NCBI GenBank assembly: GCA_966210515.1
Contig: CBIHLM010000015.1
Span: 1-64,000 of the forward strand
Direction: 5' to 3'
DNA length: 64,000 nucleotides
Source: Paradesertivirga sp966210515
Lineage (GTDB): Bacteria; Bacteroidota; Bacteroidia; Sphingobacteriales; Sphingobacteriaceae
Shown: piece by piece, positions 34,500-42,233 of the stretch
Layout: each line of letters begins with the position of its first letter
Position numbering within the stretch: the first letter of the stretch is position 1
Notes under the pieces: generated by a model
What the model saw: the letters and a program-made list of their open reading frames with translations, nothing else
What the model was told of the DNA's origin: nothing
Databases searched by the model: none
Position numbers and translations under genes: made by a program

Positions 34500-35384
34500 A
34501 TGTTTTTAAATGAGCATTTAACAGCTGCGATAAATATTGCCATTAAGTCTCACTTGGGTATTGACGCGAGTACCAGATTTATACGACCGGTAATAGGCGG
34601 AAGTATTAATAGGTGTTATCAAATAGAGCACGGCAAGAAAATGTTCTTTTTAAAGCTAAACTCTTCAAAGGAGTTACCGGCAATGTTCATTGCTGAAGCC
34701 GAAGGATTAAAGCGTATCCGCCAAACAAATACCATCAAGGTGCCGGAAGTTATCTGCTATGGATCGTCAGCTGATGAGCAATTTTTAGTATTAGAATGGA
34801 TTGAAAATGGAATAGTTTCTGATGTTTCTCAAGAGAATTTAGGGAGAGGTCTGGCTCAGCTTCATAAAAGCACTCAGCTGCAATTCGGACTAGATCATAA
34901 CAATTATATGGGCTCTTTAGCTCAATTGAATAACAGGCATTATTCGTGGAATGAATTTTTTATAGAACAGCGCTTAAAGCCCCAGGTTGAGTTAGGAAAA
35001 AAGAATGGCTTGTTAGCAGCAAAGATTTTAGATCAGTTTGAATTGTTGTATAATAAGCTTGATTCTTTATATCCTGCTGAGAAACCTGCTTTGGTACATG
35101 GGGATTTATGGAGTGGTAATTATTTGATTAATAACTCTGCTCAAGCATTATTGATCGATCCGGCCATCAGTTACTCTAACCGCGAAGTTGATATAGCCAT
35201 GACTACGCTGTTTGGAGGATTTTCAAAGTATTTTTATGACGCTTATAATGAAGTTTTTCCTTTGCAGAAAGGCTGGGAACAGAGACTTGATCTCTGGAAT
35301 TTGTATCCCTTACTTATCCATGTAAATCTTTTCGGTACATCGTATTTAGATGGCGTAAAGCATAATCTGGCCAAATTCGTTTAG
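34500..35384 (+). CDS. Fructosamine-kinase family protein
   Basis: 294 residues. Fructosamine/ketosamine-3-kinase fold: glycine-rich 'RPVIGGSINRCYQIEHGKKMFFLKLN' (ATP site), 'RLKPQVELGKKNGL', 'ALVHGDLWSGNYLIN' (catalytic Asp) and 'LIDPAISYSNREVDIAMTTLFGG' (metal-binding DPA variant). It phosphorylates ketosamines on glycated proteins, beginning Amadori repair; some bacterial members act on free sugars instead. The ATG at 34500 (TTG at 34494 is an alternative) sits 3 nt after a -7 box. It lies 105 bp before the DEAD-box protein. Confidence 0.88.
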   Translation: MFLNEHLTAAINIAIKSHLGIDASTRFIRPVIGGSINRCYQIEHGKKMFFLKLNSSKELPAMFIAEAEGLKRIRQTNTIKVPEVICYGSSADEQFLVLEWIENGIVSDVSQENLGRGLAQLHKSTQLQFGLDHNNYMGSLAQLNNRHYSWNEFFIEQRLKPQVELGKKNGLLAAKILDQFELLYNKLDSLYPAEKPALVHGDLWSGNYLINNSAQALLIDPAISYSNREVDIAMTTLFGGFSKYFYDAYNEVFPLQKGWEQRLDLWNLYPLLIHVNLFGTSYLDGVKHNLAKFV

Positions 35385-35489
35385 CAGCGTCCTCCTATAG
35401 TAATATTCGCAGATCAGGTACTTCTGTTAATTAATGCTGATTCCTGAACTTGTAATCCTTAAATTGCACAAATTTTAAATTTCGTCGTT

Positions 35490-36788
35490 GTGTGGTTAGA
35501 AAAATTAAAGCTTAATAAATCATTAGTACGCTCTATTACAGATGCTGGTTTTATTAATCCGAAAGAGATTCAGGTTAAAACAATGACCCGAATTATCGGC
35601 GGGCAGGATATAATTGCTGTCGGTCCGGAAGGATGCGGCAAAACCAGTACGTATATCTTGGGTGTTTTAACCCGATTGAAAAATGGTTTTGAAGATGCTC
35701 CACGTGCATTGATACTGGTTCCCGATAAGGAAAGAGTTCTTTCTGTAATTGAGCAGTTTGAATTGCTGAATAAAAATAAAACGATTCGCATTGTCGGCCT
35801 TTATGCTGCACCTGGTATAGAAAGCCAGATGAATGATCTGACCGATGGGTGCGATATTGTTGTTGCTACTCCCGATAGAGCAAGGGCTCTGTACCTGAAA
35901 CTGGGCCTGAATCTTAATAAAATTATAATGTTTGTTGTTGACGATGCAGAATTGATCGTAAAACAGGGTTTGCAATTACCGGTGGTAGAATTAGCTAACA
36001 GCATCTCGAAATGTCAGCACTTGATATTTGCGGAGGTTTTGCACGAAAGGCTTTATAAAATGATTGATCCTTTTATTAAACAACCTTTTGTGCTGGAGAG
36101 CGAGGACTTGGGTGAAACTTCGGTAACTACCTATCAGCAGCTTTTGTATCACGTTCCAAATTTTCGCACCAAAGTGAACCTGCTAAGTTTGTTGTTGAAC
36201 GATTCAGAAGTGTTTACCAAAACTGTGGTATTTGTCAATACCCGATTAACGGCAGAAAAGGTATACAATCATTTAAAACTTACGTTGAAAGATGAAGTTG
36301 CCATTCTAAATCCCATATTTTTCGAATCTTTTGGTTTAACAAGTATCGAAGACTTTTATGAAAGTGATAAAATCAGAGTTCTAATAGTTGCGAATGAGTT
36401 AAAGCTGCATTTGGATTTGACAGGCGTTCCCTTCATAATTCAAGCTGAATTGCCGGAGGAGAAGGAAATGTTTATCGGTCGGATTTTACAGAAGAGCCCG
36501 GATGATGAAACAATGGCTTTGACTTTTACAACCGATCTGGAATTGCCGATGGTTCGTAAAATAGAACAAGCTATCGGACAGCGTATTCCGGTTGCCGATT
36601 TACCGGAAAATTTAATTATTGATGTTGAGCCGAAAGAGAATGAAAACAGGAAGCCAAAAACCGTGAAATCTCAAAATCCGGTGGAAGAGCGGGGGGCAGC
36701 CTTTCATGAAAAGAAAGCAAGTAATTCTAAAAATTACAACTATAGTTCGGGTTTAAAGGCGAAAATGAATAAAAAGAAGAATCATTAA
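35490..36788 (+). CDS. DEAD-box helicase-like protein with degenerate motifs, GTG start
   Basis: 432 residues. The layout is a DEAD-box protein: Q-motif region 'AGFINPKEIQ' (Q28), Walker A 'GPEGCGKT' (45-52), motif Ia 'LVPDKERV', TPxR 'ATPDRARAL', a second RecA lobe with 'VVFVNTRLTAEKV'. But motif II is DDAE (151-154) instead of DEAD, motif III is FAE instead of SAT, motif V is 'VANELKLHLDL' without the Thr-Asp, and motif VI is 'MFIGRILQKS', lacking HRxGRxxR. It is therefore probably unable to unwind RNA and may be a pseudo-helicase. A basic tail of about 50 residues follows. The GTG start keeps the Q motif, which a downstream ATG would not. Confidence 0.8.
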   Translation: MWLEKLKLNKSLVRSITDAGFINPKEIQVKTMTRIIGGQDIIAVGPEGCGKTSTYILGVLTRLKNGFEDAPRALILVPDKERVLSVIEQFELLNKNKTIRIVGLYAAPGIESQMNDLTDGCDIVVATPDRARALYLKLGLNLNKIIMFVVDDAELIVKQGLQLPVVELANSISKCQHLIFAEVLHERLYKMIDPFIKQPFVLESEDLGETSVTTYQQLLYHVPNFRTKVNLLSLLLNDSEVFTKTVVFVNTRLTAEKVYNHLKLTLKDEVAILNPIFFESFGLTSIEDFYESDKIRVLIVANELKLHLDLTGVPFIIQAELPEEKEMFIGRILQKSPDDETMALTFTTDLELPMVRKIEQAIGQRIPVADLPENLIIDVEPKENENRKPKTVKSQNPVEERGAAFHEKKASNSKNYNYSSGLKAKMNKKKNH

Positions 36789-36835
36789 TTGATTTTTTGA
36801 TGGCAAAAGAAGGTCCGCCGTCATGTGTCGCAATC

Positions 36836-37330
36836 TTAAAAATCTTTGCAGTCGGAAGACGGCTTGTGCACTCCGGCACCTTGCTGGTATACAAGGCTTG
36901 CACCAAGATGTGCGGTATATGTAAGGTAACCTGAACCTGCCAGCATTACTAGAACGAGAGCATATTTAAGCGGATTCAAAAGCTTAACCGTTAATTTGCC
37001 TGATAAAAGAACAAGGTTTATCAGAGAGGCTGAAGTGAATAAATACGCCATGGTGAAAGCGGCGATTTCATGGCTTTTAAGAATGGTAGGATCACACAGC
37101 GTTCTTGCTACAATTCCATCAGCGAGATCTCCTGTGTAGATGGATAACCATGCCAAAAGGGAGCCAGCAAAAAGCATTAGGCTCCCCAATGTTTCCCAGA
37201 TATAGCGTTGTTGTTCTTTTAAAACAAGTGCTAAAAGTTTGATTATAGTTGCAAAAACTAAGAGAGCGATAGGAAAGTGAACACTTAATGGGTGCCAGAT
37301 TTCTTCTCGCGTAAGGAAAGCTTCAGGCAT
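36836..37330 (-). CDS. DUF2231-type inner-membrane protein
   Basis: 164 residues with four or five membrane helices: 'HPLSVHFPIALLVFATIIKLLALVL', 'LGSLMLFAGSLLAWLSIYTGDLA', 'AAFTMAYLFTSASLINLVLLSG', 'ALVLVMLAGSGYLTYTAHLGASLVYQQGAGV'. The 'WHPLSVHFPIALL' and 'HLGASLVYQQGAGV' blocks are typical of DUF2231, which is found with respiratory or redox genes. The conserved His residues could bind haem or metal, but this is unproved. It follows the lipoprotein gene with no gap (TAA|ATG) and so is co-translated. Confidence 0.85.
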   Translation of the reverse strand: MPEAFLTREEIWHPLSVHFPIALLVFATIIKLLALVLKEQQRYIWETLGSLMLFAGSLLAWLSIYTGDLADGIVARTLCDPTILKSHEIAAFTMAYLFTSASLINLVLLSGKLTVKLLNPLKYALVLVMLAGSGYLTYTAHLGASLVYQQGAGVHKPSSDCKDF

Positions 37331-37642
37331 TTATTCCAGAATTCTAACAGCTTTTGGATCTAATTTATTTCCAACTTTTTCAACAACAACTTCAACTTTT
37401 TTGCCTTCAACTAATTGATCAAAGGCTACAGTCTCATCATTTCTTGTCAAGCTGGTAGAATCTGTAAAGTAAAGTTCGAGCAGTTTTCCGTCATCAGTTT
37501 TAACATAAATTTCCGATTTGTCAGCTTCAACTTCATTTACAGTACCAGAGTAGGTTCCTGATTCAACAACATCGGTTTTCTCTCCACATGCAAACATGAA
37601 TGTCATTGCTGCAGCAAAAGCAAGGGGTTTTAAATTTTTCAT
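37331..37642 (-). CDS. Small lipoprotein, DUF2231 partner
   Basis: 103 residues from the ATG at 37642; the longer frame to 37702 would run through the palindromic operator and add 20 unlikely residues. Lipoprotein signal 'MKNLKPLAFAAAMTFMFAC' is lipidated at Cys19. The mature part 'SGTYSGTVNEVEADKSEIYVKTDDGKLLELYFTDSTSLTRNDETVAFDQLVEGKKVEVVVEKVGNKLDP' is a small all-beta domain of the type found in OB-like or calcineurin-associated lipoproteins. It probably partners the downstream DUF2231 protein. Two TTTGTACAAA palindromes lie in its leader. Confidence 0.8.
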   Translation of the reverse strand: MKNLKPLAFAAAMTFMFACGEKTDVVESGTYSGTVNEVEADKSEIYVKTDDGKLLELYFTDSTSLTRNDETVAFDQLVEGKKVEVVVEKVGNKLDPKAVRILE

Positions 37643-37656
37643 AACGCTTGAATTTA

Positions 37657-37666
37657 TTTGTACAAA
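37657..37666. promoter_or_regulatory. Operator-like palindrome TTTGTACAAA (copy 1)
   Basis: Perfect 10-bp palindrome in the leader of the lipoprotein gene, 14 bp upstream of the ATG. Its centre is 28 bp from that of copy 2. Confidence 0.6.
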
Positions 37667-37683
37667 CATTTTCGAATTGAATT

Positions 37684-37695
37684 GTTTGTACAAAC
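37684..37695. promoter_or_regulatory. Operator-like palindrome GTTTGTACAAAC (copy 2)
   Basis: Perfect 12-bp palindrome overlapping the -7 box at 37691-37698. The arrangement with copy 1 suggests a dimeric repressor binding at the promoter and just downstream. Confidence 0.6.
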
Positions 37696-37698
37696 TTA
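37691..37698 (-). promoter_or_regulatory. -7 promoter box of lipoprotein-DUF2231 operon (TAAGTTTG)
   Basis: Exact TAnnTTTG on the minus strand, 48 nt before the lipoprotein ATG and overlapped by the palindrome at 37684-37695. Confidence 0.5.
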
Positions 37699-37768
37699 AC
37701 AACTCTTTTAACTTTCATGTAATATAGCCTTTGAGAACATGACCTCAATCAACAATGTTGTCATAATG

Positions 37769-37794
37769 TTACAATCCAGAGCCCTAGATTGTAA
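37769..37794 (-). terminator. Hairpin downstream of the SemiSWEET gene
   Basis: Perfect 8-bp arms TTACAATC (37769-37776) / GATTGTAA (37787-37794) with a 10-nt loop, 16 nt beyond the SemiSWEET stop. No T-run, so it may be a weak terminator or processing signal separating the SCO1-cytochrome c-SemiSWEET transcript from the next operon. Confidence 0.4.
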
Positions 37795-37810
37795 TCGGAT
37801 GAAGCAGTTT

Positions 37811-38074
37811 TCAAGTTTTAGTGAATTTTACTTTAAAAAACAGCATAACACTATTAACCAGGCAAGAAAATCCATTAGTTATTATAATAGGGAGATCATC
37901 TTTTAAAACTCCGTAATAACTCCATGTTCCGGTGCCAAGGATGAGAATTATCACCATAAAAGGGGAGATATTTTCTGCGTTTTTTTCTTTTATCGTTTTA
38001 ATTAATTGTGGGATCATGGCTGTAGAGGTTAGCACACCGGCTAAAATACCCACCATTTCATTGCTAATTTTCAT
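37811..38074 (-). CDS. SemiSWEET sugar transporter
   Basis: 87 residues, the usual SemiSWEET length. Three helices with the PQ-type motif 'GVLTSTAMIPQLIKTIKEKNAENIS' in helix 1 and 'GTGTWSYYGVLKDDLPIIITNGFSCLVNSVMLFFKVKF' covering helices 2-3. It would work as a dimer, moving sugars or sugar-like metabolites down a gradient. Its start lies inside the end of the cytochrome c gene (11-bp overlap), tying it to the SCO1-cytochrome c operon. Why a sugar transporter sits there is unknown. Confidence 0.88.
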   Translation of the reverse strand: MKISNEMVGILAGVLTSTAMIPQLIKTIKEKNAENISPFMVIILILGTGTWSYYGVLKDDLPIIITNGFSCLVNSVMLFFKVKFTKT

Positions 38075-38501
38075 TCATATCTCCGCAAGCTTTCAAATCT
38101 TTTGCCGCATTGTCAACATCATAGAAGCCTTGCTGGTTTCCAAAAGAATTTGTTATGTAGGTAATTACTGCTGCAATATCAATATCAGGAAGGTGCGATT
38201 CGGCGGGCATTTTATTAGAAAACTCTATCCCGTTTATCGAAATTGTGTCTTCCATTCCATATTTTATAATGCAGGCCAGTTTTGATTTTTGGTCCTTAAG
38301 GAAAACAGAATCTGTTAGGGGAGGATATAATTTAGCCAGTCCTTTTCCATCGATACCGTGGCAATTTTGACAATGCTGTTCATATACCTGCTTGCCAGTG
38401 CTATAATATCTCGCATAATTCAATTCATTCTCGCTTTGGCATGAATAGAGAATAAACATCAGCCCAAAAAGTCCCGTAAGAAATAATATAGCGTAGCGCA
38501 T
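38064..38501 (-). CDS. Class I cytochrome c lipoprotein
   Basis: 145 residues. The N-terminal lipoprotein signal ends at Cys21 (ILYSC). The haem-binding motif is C44-Q-N-C47-H48 ('HCQNCHGIDGKGLAKLYPPL'), with a likely distal Met in 'SNKMPAESHLPDIDIAAVITYI'. A mono-haem c-type cytochrome facing the periplasm. It follows SCO1 with a TAATG overlap, an arrangement suited to electron transfer to a copper oxidase or to SCO function. Confidence 0.9.
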   Translation of the reverse strand: MRYAILFLTGLFGLMFILYSCQSENELNYARYYSTGKQVYEQHCQNCHGIDGKGLAKLYPPLTDSVFLKDQKSKLACIIKYGMEDTISINGIEFSNKMPAESHLPDIDIAAVITYITNSFGNQQGFYDVDNAAKDLKACGDMNEN

Positions 38502-39139
38502 TATTGGTCTTCCTTCAGTAACGTTTTCATGTCAGCAATAAGCTGATCAACCTGATCTGGTTTTGTGCCGTCGTATGCGCCTCTGAGCCTTCTTTTTTTA
38601 TCAACCAAAATAAACCAGCCTTGATGAATAAAGCCGTCTCTGGCTGTCGAGTCTTCTGAAACAGCAACCAGATAATTTTTTTCTGCAAGACGATAAACAG
38701 AGTCTTTTGTGCCTTTAACGAATTGCCATTGATCGCCTTTAACACCTAGCTTCTCAGCATAATCCTTCAATTTCGAAGGCGTATCATATTTAAAGTCAAT
38801 TGTATGCGATAAAATTTTGACCTGCTCGTTTCCTTGGAATTCGTTATAAACGTTCAACATGTTTCTATGCATAATAGGACAAATGGAGGTGCAGGAAGTA
38901 AAGAAAAAATCTGCTACGTATATTTTGCCATCAAAATCTCTATTAGTTATACTGGCGCTATCCTGATTAATAAAGTTAAAGTCAGGAATGGTTTGATAAA
39001 TCGTGTCGGTTATTGTTTTGCCATTTACTTGCTTTTCTACAGGCTCACGCTCTCCTAAAATCGGAAGACGTTTTTCTGTATCATTTTTACAAGCAGCCAA
39101 CATAAAAATCCCGGCTGCTATAAAAGTATTTATTCTCAT
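38501..39139 (-). CDS. SCO1/SenC copper-delivery lipoprotein
   Basis: 212 residues. Lipoprotein signal, Cys17 in 'FMLAACK'. Thioredoxin-like SCO1/SenC fold with copper-binding C83-x3-C87 ('FFFTSCTSICPIMHRNML') and H172 ('DGFIHQGWFILVDKKRRLRGAYDGT'). It delivers copper to the CuA site of cytochrome c oxidase or protects against redox stress. It leads the operon with cytochrome c and SemiSWEET. Divergent from folB with 113 bp between. Confidence 0.92.
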   Translation of the reverse strand: MRINTFIAAGIFMLAACKNDTEKRLPILGEREPVEKQVNGKTITDTIYQTIPDFNFINQDSASITNRDFDGKIYVADFFFTSCTSICPIMHRNMLNVYNEFQGNEQVKILSHTIDFKYDTPSKLKDYAEKLGVKGDQWQFVKGTKDSVYRLAEKNYLVAVSEDSTARDGFIHQGWFILVDKKRRLRGAYDGTKPDQVDQLIADMKTLLKEDQ

Positions 39140-39240
39140 TTTTTATAATCTGATAAATATGAAACGCCCGCAAGTTATCTTTTCAAAAAGTAAAAAGCAA
39201 CGCGATGTGTCATAATATGCGTAAAGTAAACCATTAACTA

Positions 39241-39248
39241 TAAATTTG
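39241..39248 (+). promoter_or_regulatory. folB: -7 promoter box of folB (TAAATTTG)
   Basis: Exact TAnnTTTG with a 4-nt spacer to the ATG at 39253, pointing to a leaderless or near-leaderless mRNA. Confidence 0.5.
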
Positions 39249-39252
39249 CTGT

Positions 39253-39627
39253 ATGGCAAGTATCACACAAAAGGTGGCTTTAGAGGGAATTCGTTTTTTC
39301 GCATACCACGGATATTATCCGGAGGAACAAAAGGCAGGCAATGAGTTTTTAGTGGATATAAATACAGAAATGGCAGTTGAAGAAAATCTTAATGATGAAC
39401 TTTCTGACACCGTTAATTACGAACGGCTTTTTGAAATAGCTGCGTTCGAGATGAAAACTCAAAGGAAACTTCTCGAAACGGTTGCTCACCGGATTCTGAA
39501 ATCGATTATTTCTGAATTTCCTAAACTGAATAACGTAAAAGTTGGGATCAGAAAATTGAATCTTCCGGTTAAAGGCGAGGTAAAAAACTCACTGGTAGAA
39601 TTAATTTATTCAAATAATGACCTTTAA
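39253..39627 (+). CDS. folB: Dihydroneopterin aldolase
   Basis: 124 residues, the usual length. 'VALEGIRFFAYHGYYPEEQKAGNEFLVDINTEM' holds the substrate loop and catalytic region, followed by 'LSDTVNYERLFEIAAFEM', 'LLETVAHRIL' (the conserved Glu that binds pterin) and 'VKVGIRKLNLPVKGEVKNSLVEL'. It converts dihydroneopterin to 6-hydroxymethyl-dihydropterin in folate synthesis. The end overlaps the GlcD-like gene by 11 bp, so the two are co-transcribed. Confidence 0.95.
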   Translation: MASITQKVALEGIRFFAYHGYYPEEQKAGNEFLVDINTEMAVEENLNDELSDTVNYERLFEIAAFEMKTQRKLLETVAHRILKSIISEFPKLNNVKVGIRKLNLPVKGEVKNSLVELIYSNNDL

Positions 39628-41014
39628 TAAAATAACGGAGGATCTCCTTTCTCAGATAACGCGGATTGCGGGGGCTGAAAATACCATTGCGTCAAAAGCA
39701 GACATGGAGAATTATAGTCAGGACGAGACGGAGGATCTTCAGTTTTATCCTGATGTTGTGGTAAAGCCGCATTCGTCAGATCAGGTCTCCTTGCTTGTCA
39801 AGCTTTGTAATGAACATAATATTCCCGTTACAGCCCGGGGTGGGGGAACAGGCTTGTCTGGCGGTGCCCTTCCTGTTTATGGAGGTTTGCTGATGTCTCT
39901 TGAAAAACTGAATAGAATTCTAGAGATTGACGAGCGTAACCTGCAGGCAACTTTAGAGCCCGGTGTAATCACTCAGGTTTTTATGGATGCCGTCGCGGAG
40001 AAGGGTTTGCTTTATCCTGTCGATCCCTCGAGTAAAGGAAGTTGTTTTATGGGCGGCAATATTTCTTTAACATCCGGCGGGCCCAGGGTGGTAAAGTATG
40101 GAACTATCCGGGAGTATGTGCTTAATTTAGAAGTGGTTTTGCCTTCCGGAGAAATTATCTGGACAGGTGCTAATACCCTCAAAAACGCCTCGGGTTATAG
40201 CCTTACGCAGCTTATGGTCGGCTCGGAAGGAACATTGGGCATCATCACAAAAATTGTTGTTAAGCTAATTCCTCGTCCCACACAGGATGTTTTGATGATG
40301 GCGTCTTTTCCAAGCAATGAACAGGCATGTGCCGCTGTTTCAGCTATTTTTCGTAAAGGAATTATTCCATCTGCACTGGAATTTATGGAGCGAAAAGGAG
40401 TTGAGTGGGTAATTGAATACGACAAAATTCAGTTTGATTTGAAAGATGGCGCAGCGGCTTTTCTTTTAATTGAAGTTGATGGGAACAATATGGATGTGCT
40501 GGTTTCTGAATGTGAGATAATAAACGAAGTGCTGGAAACGAATGGATGCTTAGATGTGTTATTTGCCGACTCCTCAGCTCAGAAGGAAGAGTTGTGGCGC
40601 ATTCGGCGGGTTATGCCTCTATCTGTAAAATCGAATTCCATATACAAAGAAGAAGACACGGTGGTACCCCGGGCTGAATTACCGCAGTTAATTCACGGCA
40701 TAAAAGAAATTGGTTTTAAATATGGTTTTCAATCAGTTTGTTACGGTCATGCTGGTGATGGAAATCTTCATGTAAACATAATAAAAGGCAACATAAGTGA
40801 TGAAGATTGGACAACAAATTTGAAAGATGGTATCCGCGAGATCTTTGAGTTAACGGTTGCCCTTGGCGGGACAATATCAGGTGAGCATGGCATCGGCTTG
40901 GTTCAAAGAGAATTTATGCCGATTAAATTTTCCGATACTCATTTAAAAATTATGCGCGGAATCAAACAAGTTTTTGATCCGAAAGGTATATTGAATCCGG
41001 GAAAAATTTTTTAA
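39617..41014 (+). CDS. GlcD-like FAD-linked oxidase
   Basis: 465 residues. FAD_binding_4 domain (about 45-185) with 'VTARGGGTGLSGGALP' and 'NISLTSGGPRVVKYGTIREYV.NLEVVLPSGEI', then the FAD-oxidase C-terminal domain (about 220-460) with 'CYGHAGDGNLHVNII' and 'GTISGEHGIGLVQREFM'. The family oxidises glycolate, D-lactate or other 2-hydroxyacids. The LutA-like Fe-S protein lies 31 kb away, so a working complex is only a guess. Overlaps folB by 11 bp; MgtC begins 22 bp later. Confidence 0.92.
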   Translation: MTFNKITEDLLSQITRIAGAENTIASKADMENYSQDETEDLQFYPDVVVKPHSSDQVSLLVKLCNEHNIPVTARGGGTGLSGGALPVYGGLLMSLEKLNRILEIDERNLQATLEPGVITQVFMDAVAEKGLLYPVDPSSKGSCFMGGNISLTSGGPRVVKYGTIREYVLNLEVVLPSGEIIWTGANTLKNASGYSLTQLMVGSEGTLGIITKIVVKLIPRPTQDVLMMASFPSNEQACAAVSAIFRKGIIPSALEFMERKGVEWVIEYDKIQFDLKDGAAAFLLIEVDGNNMDVLVSECEIINEVLETNGCLDVLFADSSAQKEELWRIRRVMPLSVKSNSIYKEEDTVVPRAELPQLIHGIKEIGFKYGFQSVCYGHAGDGNLHVNIIKGNISDEDWTTNLKDGIREIFELTVALGGTISGEHGIGLVQREFMPIKFSDTHLKIMRGIKQVFDPKGILNPGKIF

Positions 41015-41036
41015 CTTAAATAGTTGTCGATACAGA

Positions 41037-41684
41037 ATGATTGATTTGAGCATAGATAATATTGATTTAATAAAGATTGGCTTTTCTGTCATCTGCGGAA
41101 GTATAATAGGCTTTGAAAGGGAGTATAAGAATAAGTCAGCAGGCCTCAGAACAATGGTGCTGATTTGTCTTGGCGCGACAATTTTCACAATGGTATCCCA
41201 GAAGGCAGGAAATTTAAGCGACGACCGGATTGCTGCTAATATTATTACTGGAATAGGTTTTATAGGTGCCGGTGTTATATTTAAGGACGGTCTTTCCGTT
41301 AAGGGTTTAACCACCGCATCTGTAATCTGGGTGGTGGCATCTCTGGGAATGCTTATTGGTATTGCTAATTTCCAGCTGTCTTTGGTTCTTACTGTAATAA
41401 TTATCGCCGTCCTTACTTTGTTCAGCGGGTTAGAAACACTGCTGGATCTTTTTTATACCAGGAAGACTTTTAATATCACCTTTAAAGACGATGTTTTGAA
41501 AAGCCTTGACGATCTGGAATTACTGATAAAAGAATATAAGCTAAACTACCGGCGATTGAAGCTTACTAAGCATGGCGGAAAAATGCATGTTGTGTTAGAA
41601 GTATCAGGCGGCAAGAAACGTTTGGGAAAGTTTAACGAAGACCTGGTTCAACTACATTTTGTACAAGATATTCTCCTCACCTAA
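41037..41684 (+). CDS. MgtC/SapB-family membrane protein
   Basis: 215 residues with four or five N-terminal helices. The family signature 'CGSIIGFEREYKNKSAGLRTMVLICLGATIFTMVS' is followed by 'RIAANIITGIGFIGAGVIFKDGLSVKGLTTASVIWVVASLGMLIG', then a soluble C-terminal ACT-like part. In pathogens MgtC affects Mg2+ homeostasis and the F1Fo ATPase; the role in this free-living type is not known. It ends in a 33-bp overlap with the convergent thioesterase. Confidence 0.92.
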   Translation: MIDLSIDNIDLIKIGFSVICGSIIGFEREYKNKSAGLRTMVLICLGATIFTMVSQKAGNLSDDRIAANIITGIGFIGAGVIFKDGLSVKGLTTASVIWVVASLGMLIGIANFQLSLVLTVIIIAVLTLFSGLETLLDLFYTRKTFNITFKDDVLKSLDDLELLIKEYKLNYRRLKLTKHGGKMHVVLEVSGGKKRLGKFNEDLVQLHFVQDILLT

Positions 41685-42098
41685 AGCTTCGAAAGCAATC
41701 ATTTTCTCGCGCTGAACTTCTGGGATAACGGCTGGTTTGCCTTCTGCGAAATCATAAAACACACACACTGTTTTTCCTGTAGTACACAAAACTTCGCCTT
41801 CTGGTTTTTTAACGGTTAGTGCGTATTCTACATCAAAGCTACAGTTACCGATACGTGCGGTTCGAACATAAGCATATACTTCGTCGTTAAACATTATGGG
41901 TTTAAGGTAGGCTATTTCGGCCTTGCCGATGATTATTCCTTTCGACTTGCTTTCCCACTGGATTATTTTTTTCCAGTACTCTGTATGTGCGATTTCGAAG
42001 TAAGTCAGATATATATTATTGTTTACAATTCCGAAGGCATTTAAGTCTCCAAAGCGGACAGGAATATATGTCTTGTAATTAAATAGGTCCAGGTTCAT
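41652..42098 (-). CDS. 4HBT (hotdog-fold) acyl-CoA thioesterase
   Basis: 148 residues from the ATG at 42098; an in-frame ATG at 42152 adds 18 residues that do not look like the family. Hotdog-fold motif: 'IPVRFGDLNAFGIVNNNIYLTYFEIAHTEYWKKI', where the Asp after RFG is the usual catalytic position, then 'AEIAYLKPIMFNDEVYAYVRTARIG'. It hydrolyses acyl-CoA of unknown chain type. The 3' end runs 33 bp into the MgtC gene, a long convergent overlap. Confidence 0.85.
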   Translation of the reverse strand: MNLDLFNYKTYIPVRFGDLNAFGIVNNNIYLTYFEIAHTEYWKKIIQWESKSKGIIIGKAEIAYLKPIMFNDEVYAYVRTARIGNCSFDVEYALTVKKPEGEVLCTTGKTVCVFYDFAEGKPAVIPEVQREKMIAFEALGEENILYKM

Positions 42099-42226
42099 AA
42101 AAGGAAATTTTGTCGGTAAATAATTTTGGTAAATGTCAATCTGACTTATCATTTAACGTTTTTTTTCTCAATATGTTTTTGGTATAAAGCTTGATATTTT
42201 GTGTTAAAAAACAATAAAAAACAAAT

Positions 42227-42233
42227 AGGAGGA
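42227..42233 (+). promoter_or_regulatory. Strong Shine-Dalgarno (AGGAGGA) of hsp20
   Basis: A perfect AGGAGG core 8-9 nt before the ATG at 42242. Bacteroidota mRNAs usually lack this motif, and no other gene in the window has one this good; it suggests high-rate translation under heat stress. Confidence 0.65.

Noticed and set aside
12364..37804. Repeated ATCGGATGAA word (about 12364, 24302, 32146, 37794)
   Set aside because: One copy is inside folD coding sequence and the others lack shared context; not convincing as a regulatory motif.
7915..41014. LutA-like and GlcD-like genes as one lactate-oxidation operon
   Set aside because: They are about 31 kb apart in different operons, and LutB/LutC are absent.
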